In this document: piece after piece, positions 8,077-16,442 of the stretch
How the letters are laid out: each line of letters begins with the position of its first letter
Position numbering within the stretch: position 1 is the stretch's first letter
Assembly (NCBI RefSeq): GCF_036894955.1
Contig: NZ_CP145905.1
Span: forward strand, 6,099,001-6,163,000
Source: Paenibacillus sp. KS-LC4
GTDB taxonomy: Bacteria > Bacillota > Bacilli > Paenibacillales > Paenibacillaceae
DNA length: 64,000 nucleotides
Direction of reading: 5' to 3'
Notes under the pieces: model-generated
Seen by the model: only the letters and a program-made list of their open reading frames with translations
Database searches by the model: none
What the model was told of the DNA's origin: nothing
Translations under genes and position numbers: made by a program

Positions 8077-9165
8077 ATGAAAAATGATAGACGATGGACA
8101 TTATCCGTTTTGACCGCAACCGCCCTGCTGCTGCTTCTAACAGCCTTCATAAATTATAAAATTGATCCGTATGGGCTATACCATTTTTCTGGAGAAAGCT
8201 ATAATTACCGAAAAAGCATAAATCGGGATCCCTATCAATTTAAAACCTATCACAGCAAGCGATTACAGCCTCAGGCCATTGTTCTAGGAACGTCAAGAGC
8301 GATGAGACTCGACCCTGCCTTTATTCAATCACTCACTGGAGAGGTTACCTATAACCTAGGTCTGCCTGCTGCCACTCCTTATTCAAGCTATCAATATCTT
8401 AAATATATGCTTAAGGTTAACCCACAGCTAAACACCGTTTACCTTGGTTTAGATTTTGAAGTCTTTGATGATCAGCTAGCCGATCATGTCAACTATGTCG
8501 AGAAGCGCTTGACCAGCCCCTTCTATATTACGGACTACTTCTCTACCTTATTATCTGAGCCAGCTCTTAAAGAAAGCTGGAAAATATGGTATGACAACCA
8601 TAATCACACTACTACCTATTCAGAAACCCGTTATTTGCAGGATGGCAGCTTTGATGAGAATTATGTTTATCCTGCTAATATTAATGAAGGCACATTGAAT
8701 ATTCTTCCAACTACGCTGGAGCTATCATCAAACAGCCTGGATGTTTTAAAAAGAATAACCCAACTGTGCGAGCAAAATCACTTGCAACTCTACCTCTACA
8801 TCAGCCCGGTTCATGCAATTGTTTTAGAAACCTATTGGCAAAACAGCCTGTGGCCACAATATGAAGAGTGGAAACGACAACTAGTTAATATCGCCCCCAT
8901 ATGGGACTTCACTGGCTACCACAATATTTCTACCAGTTCGCTGCAAACAGGGGAGAACTACAACGACCTTTCTCATTTTTCAAAAAAAATAGGCAACCTC
9001 ATATTGGAGCGCATGCTGAACCTTCATGATGAGCAGGTTCCTTCCTATTTCGGAGTCCTGCTTACCACGGATAATGTAGAAGAGCATTTAAAGGAACTAC
9101 GACAAAATAGAGAACGATGGCCCGAAAAGAATAAAAAAATGGCCGACCTATTGGCCAGCTATTAA
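8077..9165 (+). CDS. Membrane-anchored SGNH-hydrolase-like partner of the MBOAT protein
   Basis: This 362-residue protein has one N-terminal membrane anchor (about residues 8-27) followed by an extracellular domain. A block-I-like GTSRAMRL segment (serine in place of the GDSL serine) and a late DLSHFSKK segment (catalytic Asp-x-x-His) suggest an SGNH/AlgX-AlgJ-like O-acetyltransferase fold. This fits a partner that receives acetyl groups exported by the MBOAT protein and passes them to a polymer. The start at ATG 8077 has AAGGTG six bases upstream. The last ~35 residues are highly charged. The product is assigned by motif and neighbour; a DltD-like role is an alternative. Confidence 0.75.
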   Translation: MKNDRRWTLSVLTATALLLLLTAFINYKIDPYGLYHFSGESYNYRKSINRDPYQFKTYHSKRLQPQAIVLGTSRAMRLDPAFIQSLTGEVTYNLGLPAATPYSSYQYLKYMLKVNPQLNTVYLGLDFEVFDDQLADHVNYVEKRLTSPFYITDYFSTLLSEPALKESWKIWYDNHNHTTTYSETRYLQDGSFDENYVYPANINEGTLNILPTTLELSSNSLDVLKRITQLCEQNHLQLYLYISPVHAIVLETYWQNSLWPQYEEWKRQLVNIAPIWDFTGYHNISTSSLQTGENYNDLSHFSKKIGNLILERMLNLHDEQVPSYFGVLLTTDNVEEHLKELRQNRERWPEKNKKMADLLASY

Positions 9166-9243
9166 TAAATATAAACACCTTTCCTTATGAATCCAGCCCA
9201 CTGCTGGGACGCGCTAATGGTATAGTAGCGAATCAAACTCAAC

Positions 9244-9281
9244 AAGGGAGCAAATGGATGCCTTCCTTATTTGCTCCTTTA
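9244..9281 (+). terminator. Terminator-like hairpin after the MBOAT/SGNH operon
   Basis: GAGCAAAT pairs with ATTTGCTC around a 13-base loop, followed by CTTTAAAA. The T run is weak; the hairpin lies between two convergent operons and may act in both directions. Confidence 0.5.
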
Positions 9282-9341
9282 AAACGTTATGAGTCGACTA
9301 TAGAACTTAGTCATATTATGGTTTAAATTTCGCAGATGTGG

Positions 9342-10109
9342 TCACCGCGCATTCAAATAGGCAATGCCCAGCCCGCCCGTCACCGGATTTTTATAAATTT
9401 CGCAATTGACATCAAATACGTCGCTGATCGTTTCCTTCGTCAGCACCTCTTCCGGCGTACCGCCGGCATAGATTCGACCCTGCTTGATGATATACAAATA
9501 ATCGCAATACTCAGCCGCCAGCGTCAAGTCATGCAGCGCAGCCAAAATGCCGATGCCCAGCCCTTTGACGATGCTTAAAATTTGCAGCTGATATTTAATG
9601 TCGAGATGATTCGTCGGCTCATCCAATATCATAAACTTCGGCTGCTGCGCCAGCACCCGGGCGAGCACGACGCGCTGCTTCTCCCCGCCAGAGAGCGACA
9701 TATAGCTGCGATCGGCATAATGGGACAGGTTAACCCGGCGAAGCGCCTCATCCACAATTTCCTCATCCCGCTGATTATCCGTCTCCAGCATGCCTTTATG
9801 CGGCGTTCGGCCCATCATGACCATTTCGCGCACATTGAAGTCGAAGCTCATTTCATTGAACTGCCCGACTACGCCGAGCTGCCGCGATACGATCTTCGGC
9901 TTGGCTTTCAGCACATCGGTATCACTAAGAAACACTTGTCCCTCCTTAGGCTTAATTACTTTGTAGATGCTTTTGAGCAGCGTTGATTTGCCGCAGCCGT
10001 TTGGCCCGATAAGGCCAACAAACTGCTGGCTGTTCACCTTGAGCGAAATGTCCTTCACAATGTCCGCATTCGCAAACGATACGGATATATGGTCTACCGT
10101 CAGCTTCAT
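9342..10109 (-). CDS. Iron-siderophore-type ABC transporter, ATP-binding protein (FecE/FhuC-like)
   Basis: The protein energises uptake of iron chelates. It has all ATPase motifs: Walker A GPNGCGKST, signature LSGGEKQRVVLARVL, Walker B FMILDEPTNHLD and the H-loop LAALHDLTLA. The frame is open far upstream through the end of the permease gene, but MKLTVDHIS at 10109 is the real start: it is preceded by GGAGGG eight bases away and begins two bases after the permease stop. The resulting 255 residues match the family. It is cotranscribed with the permease, and the divergent lipoprotein gene supplies the binding protein. A haem or cobalamin substrate cannot be excluded, but the Fur box points to iron. 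Confidence 0.93.
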   Translation of the reverse strand: MKLTVDHISVSFANADIVKDISLKVNSQQFVGLIGPNGCGKSTLLKSIYKVIKPKEGQVFLSDTDVLKAKPKIVSRQLGVVGQFNEMSFDFNVREMVMMGRTPHKGMLETDNQRDEEIVDEALRRVNLSHYADRSYMSLSGGEKQRVVLARVLAQQPKFMILDEPTNHLDIKYQLQILSIVKGLGIGILAALHDLTLAAEYCDYLYIIKQGRIYAGGTPEEVLTKETISDVFDVNCEIYKNPVTGGLGIAYLNAR

Positions 10110-10111
10110 CG

Positions 10112-11215
10112 TTATTTCCCTCCAAAAGCGTAGCCTTTTTTGACCAGCATGTACATGAAAAGCGGTGCGCCGATCATCGCCGTAATAATGCCGATAGGCA
10201 GCTCTACGCTTGGAATAATCGTCCGAGAAAGCACATCGGTCCAAATGAGAAACAGCCCGCCGACCAAAATAGATGCCGGCATCAGCCTTCTATGATCAGA
10301 GCCGACAACACCCCTCACCATATGGGGAATAATGAGCCCTACGAAGCCGATCATGCCGCAGCTCGCCACAATAACGCCTGTTATAAGCGCAGCTAGCAGC
10401 AAATAAATTTTGCGAAAAACGGCTAAATCCACGCCCAGCGTCACCGCCGTATCATCGCCAAGCAGCATCGTATTCAATATTCGGGATTGAAAAATGAAAA
10501 ACAGCGCCGCCGCGACGACGACCAGCGATATGAGCGGAAGCTTATCCCATTTGGAGGCTGCAAGGCTGCCCATTGTCCAGAACGTCACCGTCTTAATGCC
10601 TACAGCATTGTTCGCAATATAGATAATAAAGTTAGCAAATGCCGTGCATAGGGCATTAATGACCATGCCGGACAAGACGAGCTTGACCGATGTCATTTTC
10701 CCGCCCATGCCAGCCAATAGAAAGACGAGCAGCGACGCGCCGAGTGCGCCGGCAAAAGCCCAGAAGGCTACCCCTGTCTGTCCAAGCAGACCGCCCGCGC
10801 CAAAGCCGATCATAATTGCAAAGGTCGCTCCGAGCGATGCGCCCGAGGAAATGCCCAAAATATACGGATCAGCTAACGGATTTTGCACCGCCGCCTGCAT
10901 CACTGTACCGCACATTGTAAGTCCTGCGCCAATAAACAATGCCATCAGTACGCGTGGAAAGCGAATTTGCCACAATATATCGACATAAGAGCTTGTCTCC
11001 ATAGCGCTGCCGTCACCAAGCTGAATGCCTGTAAGCTTATAAAGCAAAATACGATACGCATCCCCCAGCGGAATTTTAACCTGTCCGATGGATACCGCAA
11101 CGCCAACAGACACCACAATAATAGCCGCGAGAACAAGCATTAAAGTTAAAAAGAGCGACTTTTTTCGAATGAGAGCTTCTTTCTCTTCCCGCTTACTTAC
11201 AACAACCTCAGCCAT
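10112..11215 (-). CDS. Iron-siderophore-type ABC transporter permease (FecCD/BtuC family)
   Basis: The 367-residue protein belongs to the FecCD/BtuC family. It has about ten membrane segments and the conserved GAGLTMCGTVMQAAVQNPLADP and LGISSGASLGA regions, plus GLIIPHMVRGVVGSDHRR, which contacts the ATPase. A single permease gene implies a homodimer. AGAGGA directly abuts the ATG; a more distant AGGG is also present, so the exact start is not certain. The ATPase gene follows after two bases. The intergenic region to the divergent binding-protein gene contains a Fur box. Confidence 0.93.
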   Translation of the reverse strand: MAEVVVSKREEKEALIRKKSLFLTLMLVLAAIIVVSVGVAVSIGQVKIPLGDAYRILLYKLTGIQLGDGSAMETSSYVDILWQIRFPRVLMALFIGAGLTMCGTVMQAAVQNPLADPYILGISSGASLGATFAIMIGFGAGGLLGQTGVAFWAFAGALGASLLVFLLAGMGGKMTSVKLVLSGMVINALCTAFANFIIYIANNAVGIKTVTFWTMGSLAASKWDKLPLISLVVVAAALFFIFQSRILNTMLLGDDTAVTLGVDLAVFRKIYLLLAALITGVIVASCGMIGFVGLIIPHMVRGVVGSDHRRLMPASILVGGLFLIWTDVLSRTIIPSVELPIGIITAMIGAPLFMYMLVKKGYAFGGK

Positions 11216-11284
11216 TCCTCTTTACCCTGCCTTTTCATTCATTGCTCCGAATGTAGTTTACAACTGACTGTTTTTAAGTATAAT

Positions 11285-11299
11285 TGATAATGATTATCT
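11285..11299. promoter_or_regulatory. Fur box
   Basis: TGATAATGATTATCT matches the 7-1-7 Bacillus Fur consensus (TGATAATNATTATCA) at 14 of 15 positions, counting the free centre as matched. It lies between the divergent permease and binding-protein genes, 70 bases from one start and 42 from the other, so one site could repress both under iron-replete conditions. Confidence 0.85.
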
Positions 11300-11340
11300 T
11301 CGTCAATTAAAGACAATAAATGAAATGAGGTTAGTAGGTT

Positions 11341-12420
11341 ATGTTCCGTTTTTTACGTAAAATGACGTTTTTGGCTCTCCCCCTTGCTCTGGCAGTAACT
11401 GCCGGCTGCTCCTCCGCTTCCACCAATTCGGCTGGCAGCAGTATCTCCCCAAGCCCCTCCGCCGAAGCAACGGCTTCAGCGGCAGTAGTGGAGGCTTCCC
11501 CTAATCCCGGCGGCAAAACCACTTATCCGCTCTCGATTGAAAATTACACATTGTCGACAGAAAGCGGCTCCTACCAGCCGAAGACGCAAACGTTCGAGAA
11601 AGCGCCGGAGCGTATCGTTGCCAATACACAGTCTGCTGCGGAAATTTTAATCCGTCTCGGTCTGACAGATAAAGTGGTTGGCGTTGCCGCTCTATACGGT
11701 GACGTGGAAGCAGATATTGCCGAGGAGTTCGCCAAAATCCCTGTGCTTTCCGAAGGCTATGTCGGCAAGGAGCTTGTCGTCGGCGCGAGCCCGGATATCG
11801 TCCTTGGGCGCGGTGATCTGTTCGCGGATGCAGATTGGGGCGTTGGTACTGTCGATGCGCTTAATGAACTGAATATTGCAACCTTTGTTCAAAACAATTC
11901 CCGCCCTGGTGCCGTCCTAAACGATCTTTATAAAGATATTGAGCAGCTGGGTCAAATTTTAGACGTGCAGGATAAAGCTCAGGAGCTCGTTCAAAGTCTT
12001 CAACAGCGCGCCAAGGATCTTGAGACGAAGTATGCCGGCAATCAGGAGCAGAGCTTTGCGTTTATTGGCAGCAGCACACCAGACTCCATTGCCATCTACA
12101 GCGCAAATAATGATACGTTCCAGGCCGAAGCGCTTAGCCTATTGAAGGTGACCAACGTCTTTGCGGACGTATCCGGTGAAATCAGCGCAGAGCAGCTCGT
12201 TGCGAAAAACCCGGATTTCCTAGTCATCTCGGATTATAAAGGCGGACCGGACATCAACGAATCGGTGAAAAATATTTATGACAATCCGGCGCTTCAAAGC
12301 ATGTCCGCTATTCAAAACAAAAAAGTATACATTATCGACTTCAATGATTTTTGGGGCTACGGCTATCACATCTTTGATGGTGTCGAGAAGCTAGGAGAGA
12401 ATTTGTCCAAAGCCTCATAA
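11341..12420 (+). CDS. Iron-siderophore-type ABC transporter substrate-binding lipoprotein
   Basis: The 359-residue protein has a lipoprotein signal peptide with a lipobox ending at C23 (L-A-V-T-A-G-C). A Ser/Ala/Thr-rich linker follows to about residue 60, then a type III periplasmic-binding-protein fold (RIVANTQSAAEILIRLGLTDKVVGVA opening, ASPDIVLGRGDL in the middle). It would bind the ferric chelate outside the membrane and hand it to the permease encoded divergently. The ATG has GAGGT nine bases upstream. Regulation by Fur is likely from the box 42 bases before the start. Ligand is not predictable from sequence. Confidence 0.92.
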   Translation: MFRFLRKMTFLALPLALAVTAGCSSASTNSAGSSISPSPSAEATASAAVVEASPNPGGKTTYPLSIENYTLSTESGSYQPKTQTFEKAPERIVANTQSAAEILIRLGLTDKVVGVAALYGDVEADIAEEFAKIPVLSEGYVGKELVVGASPDIVLGRGDLFADADWGVGTVDALNELNIATFVQNNSRPGAVLNDLYKDIEQLGQILDVQDKAQELVQSLQQRAKDLETKYAGNQEQSFAFIGSSTPDSIAIYSANNDTFQAEALSLLKVTNVFADVSGEISAEQLVAKNPDFLVISDYKGGPDINESVKNIYDNPALQSMSAIQNKKVYIIDFNDFWGYGYHIFDGVEKLGENLSKAS

Positions 12421-12474
12421 ACCTCCTGGAGCCAGTAATCAGACAAGCTCCGTCCCTACACGGGTGAATACGAC

Positions 12475-12541
12475 AAAGCGCCTCTTACTTGTGCGAGGTC
12501 AGCTCTTTGCCAGAGCTGACCTCGCAAGTAAGAGGCGCTTA
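12475..12541. terminator. Long bidirectional terminator hairpin
   Basis: A 27-base-pair stem (left arm from GCGCCTCTTACTTG, with a two-base bulge, to AGCTCT) closes on a five-base loop. It lies between the convergent binding-protein and flavin-monooxygenase genes, with T-rich flanks on the plus side. Confidence 0.85.
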
Positions 12542-12561
12542 TTTTATCGCATAGCGCAATT

Positions 12562-13626
12562 CTAGTTCGTCTTTCCTTCGTTTTCCGCTTCCCACTTGGC
12601 AATTTCTTCGCGCACACGCGGTGCAACCTCTGTACCAAGCAGCTTGATCGCGTTCATCACGTCCTCATGCGGCATCGTACCCAGCGGCGTATGGAGCAAA
12701 AATCTCGTAATGCCAACATGCTTGCGCAGGTTAATAATTTTGCGGGCAACCGTTTCGGGATCGCCTACGTAAAGTGCGCCTTCAATGCTGCGAGCAGCAT
12801 CAAAGCTGGAACGGTCATAATGTCCCCAGCCCCGCTCTTTGCCGAGCACATTCATAACAGCTTGAGTCGAAGGGAAAAACTTGTCCGCTGCAAGCTGCGT
12901 CGTCTCCGCAATAAAGCCGTGCGAGTGCGAAGCGATAGGCAGCTTCGAGGCATCATGCCCCGCATGAGCAGCGGCTCTCTTATACAGCTGCACCAGCGGC
13001 GCAAAATTCATCGGACTGCCTCCGATAATAGCGAGAACGAGCGGCAAGCCGAGCAGGCCGGCACGAACAACCGATTCCTGGTTGCCGCCGCTGCCAATCC
13101 ACACCGGAAGCGGGTTCTGAACAGGGCGCGGATAAACGCCCAGATTGTTAATGGCTGGACGATGACCGCCTGCCCAGGTTACTTTTTCGGATTCGCGAAT
13201 TTTCAGCAGCAGCGCCAGCTTTTCTTCGAACAGCTCATTGTAGTGTTCCAGATCGTAGCCAAACAAAGGGAACGATTCAATGAAGGAGCCACGCCCCGCC
13301 ATAATTTCAGCACGACCATTTGAAATGCCGTCCAGCGTAGCAAAATCCTGAAATACGCGTACAGGATCAGCAGAAGACAGCACCGTAACCGCGCTTGTCA
13401 ATCGAATCTGCTTCGTTTGTGCAGCAGCGGCAGCCAAAATAACGACTGGAGAGGAAGCCGCATAATCCTCGCGATGATGCTCCCCTACTCCATAAACATC
13501 AAGCCCAACCTGATCCGCAAGCACGATTTCTTCCACGACTTCGCGTATACGCTGAGCATGGCTCATCACCTCTCCTGTTTCTACATCGGGCGAGGTTTCG
13601 ACAAACGTACTAATCCCTATTTCCAT
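12562..13626 (-). CDS. LLM-class flavin-dependent oxidoreductase
   Basis: The protein belongs to the bacterial-luciferase-like monooxygenases, which use reduced FMN supplied by a separate reductase. The 354 residues carry the family features: EHHREDYAASSP near residue 50 (the conserved histidine), RLTSAVTVLSSADPVRVFQDFATLD, and GRAEIMAGRGSFIESFPLFG, the FMN phosphate region. The ATG has AGGAGGG about eight bases upstream. The PhnA-like gene lies 24 bases past the stop side upstream on the same strand and may be in the same transcript. Substrate is unknown. Confidence 0.9.
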   Translation of the reverse strand: MEIGISTFVETSPDVETGEVMSHAQRIREVVEEIVLADQVGLDVYGVGEHHREDYAASSPVVILAAAAAQTKQIRLTSAVTVLSSADPVRVFQDFATLDGISNGRAEIMAGRGSFIESFPLFGYDLEHYNELFEEKLALLLKIRESEKVTWAGGHRPAINNLGVYPRPVQNPLPVWIGSGGNQESVVRAGLLGLPLVLAIIGGSPMNFAPLVQLYKRAAAHAGHDASKLPIASHSHGFIAETTQLAADKFFPSTQAVMNVLGKERGWGHYDRSSFDAARSIEGALYVGDPETVARKIINLRKHVGITRFLLHTPLGTMPHEDVMNAIKLLGTEVAPRVREEIAKWEAENEGKTN

Positions 13627-13650
13627 CGTACAATCCCTCCTGCTTCCGCT

Positions 13651-13992
13651 CTATATTTTTTTAACAAACTCCGATTTCAGCTTCATTGCGCCAAAACCAT
13701 CAATTTTGCAATCAATATCATGATCGCCGTCGACGAGACGGATGTTTTTGACCTTGGTGCCGATTTTGACAACGAGCGAGCTGCCTTTTACCTTCAAGTC
13801 TTTAATGACCGTGACAGAATCACCATCGCTCAGCACATTGCCATTCGAGTCCTTTACAACCTTCTCATCTTCAATGGCATTATCCTGTGCATTCTCATTC
13901 CATTCATGCGCGCATTCCGGGCAAACGAGCATCAGCCCATCCTCATATGTATATTCTGACTGACACTGTGGACAATTCGGCAAGCTAGACAT
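13651..13992 (-). CDS. PhnA/YjdM-family zinc-ribbon protein
   Basis: The 113-residue protein starts with a zinc ribbon ([10 protein letters not shown], then CPECAHEW) followed by the PhnA domain ([37 protein letters not shown]). The frame opens at 14052, but the internal ATG at 13992 has GGAGGGG nine bases upstream and starts exactly at the usual N-terminus (MSSLPNCP), so it is preferred. The name PhnA reflects an old link to phosphonate metabolism; the actual function of this family is not established. Confidence 0.9.
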   Translation of the reverse strand: MSSLPNCPQCQSEYTYEDGLMLVCPECAHEWNENAQDNAIEDEKVVKDSNGNVLSDGDSVTVIKDLKVKGSSLVVKIGTKVKNIRLVDGDHDIDCKIDGFGAMKLKSEFVKKI

Positions 13993-14107
13993 GTATTCAT
14001 GCCCCTCCATTCCTGTTACTATAATCGTTACGACTTTACTTGGAAGTTTCATTATAAACGGTAAAATAGCAAGCGTAAACGGCTGAAGCCGTCCTCCGGC
14101 GGTAAAA

Positions 14108-14132
14108 CTGCCGTTTCTCGGTGAAATATAAG
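14108..14132. repeat. Interspersed motif CTGCCGTTTC-N5-GAAATATAAG, copy 2
   Basis: The two 10-base halves are identical to those at 887-912 and are separated here by five bases. The motif lies in the divergent region between the PhnA-like gene and ada. Confidence 0.4.
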
Positions 14133-14218
14133 TGAAAAATCAATGCCTGATTTTCGGCTGCAACAGTTGACTGAAATCTATATAATAAAACCCATCAGAA
14201 AAGTAAGGGGCGCACGCC

Positions 14219-15268
14219 ATGATACCTGCCGAACGTTATTCCGAATGCTATAGAGCCTTAGTGGAGAAAAATACCGAATATGAGGGCGTTTTTTATGTTG
14301 GAGTTAAAACGACCGGGGTATTTTGCAGGCCAACCTGCCCGGCTCGCAAGCCCAAATTTGAAAACTGCGAGTTTTATGAAACGGCGCAGCAGGCTTTGCT
14401 TGCGTCTTTCCGCCCTTGCCAGCGCTGCCAGCCGCTTTCCCACCCGAATCAAGTGTCAGAGGTCGTTCGCCTGCTCGTCGAAGCGGTGGAGCAAAATCCG
14501 GAAAAACGCTGGAAGGGCCAGGATTTCAAAAATCTATCCGTCGATGAATCAACGGCTCGCCGCCAATTTAAGCAGCGCTTCGGTATGACCTTCGTCGAAT
14601 ATGCCCGTGCCCGCCGTATGGGCATCGCCTTGAAAAACATTAGAGCTGGCCAATCGGTTATGGATACACAGCTCACAACCGGCTATGAATCCAGCAGCGG
14701 GTTTCGCGATGCTTTCTCCCGTATTATGGGGGCGGCTCCTACTTTATTGGAAGATGGCAAAGTGCTGAAGGCGGCTTGGATCGATACGCGGCTTGGGCCG
14801 ATGATGGCGATTGGCAATGAGCAGCACTTGTATTTGTTGGAGTTTGTAGATCGGAGGGGCCTTGAGCGCGAGGTCGAGCGGCTGCGCAAAAGGACCAAAT
14901 CCGCGATCATTCCCGGCACAACAGCATCCATTCAGTCCATTGAACGGGAGCTGGCGCTTTATTTTGACGGGACATTGACGGAATTTAAGACGCCGCTATT
15001 TTTATTAGGCTCGCCGTTTCAGCAAAGCGTATGGGCACAACTGGTGCAAATACCGCCGGGCGAAACCCGTTCCTACTCCGATATTGCGGCAGCACTTGGA
15101 AAGCCGACAGCCTTTCGCGCAGTCGCCCAGGCTAATGGAGCCAATCAGCTGGCTATCCTCATCCCCTGCCATCGCGTTATTAATTCAAACGGTGAATTGG
15201 GCGGCTATGGCGGCGGATTATCCCGAAAAAATTGGCTGCTCCAGCATGAGAGACAAGCATCATGCTGA
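14219..15268 (+). CDS. ada: Fused Ada: methylphosphotriester/O6-methylguanine repair protein and activator
   Basis: Ada removes methyl groups from DNA phosphotriesters and O6-methylguanine and activates the adaptive response. Residues ~8-75 are the zinc-binding Ada domain with C36, C40, C67 and C70 (C36 being the expected methyl acceptor). Residues ~85-180 are an AraC-type HTH, and ~190-340 the MGMT domain with the active-site PCHRV (C317). Bacillus subtilis splits these functions between adaA and adaB; here they are one 349-residue chain, as in E. coli. AAGGGG lies eight bases before the ATG. The gene stands alone and is convergent with the SDR gene, 19 bases apart. Confidence 0.94.
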   Translation: MIPAERYSECYRALVEKNTEYEGVFYVGVKTTGVFCRPTCPARKPKFENCEFYETAQQALLASFRPCQRCQPLSHPNQVSEVVRLLVEAVEQNPEKRWKGQDFKNLSVDESTARRQFKQRFGMTFVEYARARRMGIALKNIRAGQSVMDTQLTTGYESSSGFRDAFSRIMGAAPTLLEDGKVLKAAWIDTRLGPMMAIGNEQHLYLLEFVDRRGLEREVERLRKRTKSAIIPGTTASIQSIERELALYFDGTLTEFKTPLFLLGSPFQQSVWAQLVQIPPGETRSYSDIAAALGKPTAFRAVAQANGANQLAILIPCHRVINSNGELGGYGGGLSRKNWLLQHERQASC

Positions 15269-15287
15269 AGCAGCCGCTTCAAACGAG

Positions 15288-16304
15288 CTATTCGGCTAGA
15301 GCCTTCTCGGCAGCAGCCAGAGCATTCACTACTTTATCGCACCAGAGATCGAATTCCTCGTCCTCCTTCTGATGCTCAGGATTGGCTAGAATGTGGGCAA
15401 CCGTCTGCTTGATGCCTTGATCAAGCCTCGTCGTAGCTACAAAGTCAGGAACGAGTCTTTTCAGCTTCGCATTGTCAAAGACGACGGAGTTCGCCTTGTC
15501 GCCCAGCAAGCCGCCTCGGAAATCATATTTACTGCTCGCCGCCAGAAAATCAGAAGACACATGCACCGCATTCAGCTTCACGCCGAGCGCATCCGCGATT
15601 ATTTCGTAAATTTGATTCCAGGTAACCGACTCATCCGACGTAATATGAATGGCTTCGCCAATGGCATGAATATTGCCCATCAGTCCGATGAAGCCTTTGG
15701 CAAAATCGCTGTTATGCGTCATCGTCCAGAGGGAAGTGCCGTCGCCATGGATGATGACCGGTTTATTTTCAAGCATACGCCTTGCGACCTGCCAGCTTCC
15801 GTTATTGCCATGCACGCCCAGCGGTATCGAGCGCTCGTCATACGTATGGCTTGGCCTTACAATTGTGATCGGGAAGCCATGCTCACGGTATTGCTTGGTC
15901 AAATACTCTTCACATGCTATTTTGTTGCGGGAATATTCCCAGTAAGGATTGGATAATGGCGTTCCCTCGGTGATGCGATAATCAGACAGCGGCGTCTGGT
16001 AGGCCGAGGCGGAGCTGATGAACATAAACTGCTTGGTTTTCCCCTTGAATAAGCGGTAATCACGCTCCAGTTGCTCTGGCTTGAAGGCGATGAAATCCGC
16101 TACTACATCAAATGATAGATCGGCTATAAGCGCCGCCACCTGCTCCTCATTATTAATATCGGCTTTAATGCTATGAACACCTGCCGGCAAAACAGCATTT
16201 CTAGTTCCCCGGTTCAAAAGATAAAGCTCGCATCCACTCTCTACTAACTGCTTTGTAATGGCAGAACTAATCGTACCCGTTCCTCCAATAAAGAGCGCTT
16301 TCAT
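15288..16304 (-). CDS. NAD(P)-dependent epimerase/reductase of the extended SDR family
   Basis: The 338-residue protein has the dinucleotide-binding GGTGTIS motif at residues 8-14 and a family active-site region near residues 97-130 (FISSASAY, then YSRNK with the Tyr-x-x-x-Lys). Such proteins resemble the isoflavone-reductase/CSP41-like branch of extended SDRs. The start has GGAGGT about five bases upstream. No neighbours suggest a substrate; it could act on a nucleotide sugar or a small carbonyl compound. Confidence 0.85.
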   Translation of the reverse strand: MKALFIGGTGTISSAITKQLVESGCELYLLNRGTRNAVLPAGVHSIKADINNEEQVAALIADLSFDVVADFIAFKPEQLERDYRLFKGKTKQFMFISSASAYQTPLSDYRITEGTPLSNPYWEYSRNKIACEEYLTKQYREHGFPITIVRPSHTYDERSIPLGVHGNNGSWQVARRMLENKPVIIHGDGTSLWTMTHNSDFAKGFIGLMGNIHAIGEAIHITSDESVTWNQIYEIIADALGVKLNAVHVSSDFLAASSKYDFRGGLLGDKANSVVFDNAKLKRLVPDFVATTRLDQGIKQTVAHILANPEHQKEDEEFDLWCDKVVNALAAAEKALAE

Positions 16305-16381
16305 AAAACACCTCCGTTAGTATCGTTTTGCTGTAAAAGCTGCTTCTTTTCTTCTTTATGATAGCATAGTAAATCGACTAG

Positions 16382-16410
16382 AAAAAGGCACCGACATTAC
16401 TGTCGATACC
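16382..16410 (-). terminator. Terminator of the CurA-like reductase gene
   Basis: On the minus strand GGTATCGACA pairs with TGTCGGTGCC (two G-U pairs) around GTAA, followed by TTTTT. Confidence 0.75.
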
Positions 16411-16442
16411 TTGTCGTTGCCTTCTTGAGAGCTGTGCTTTTC

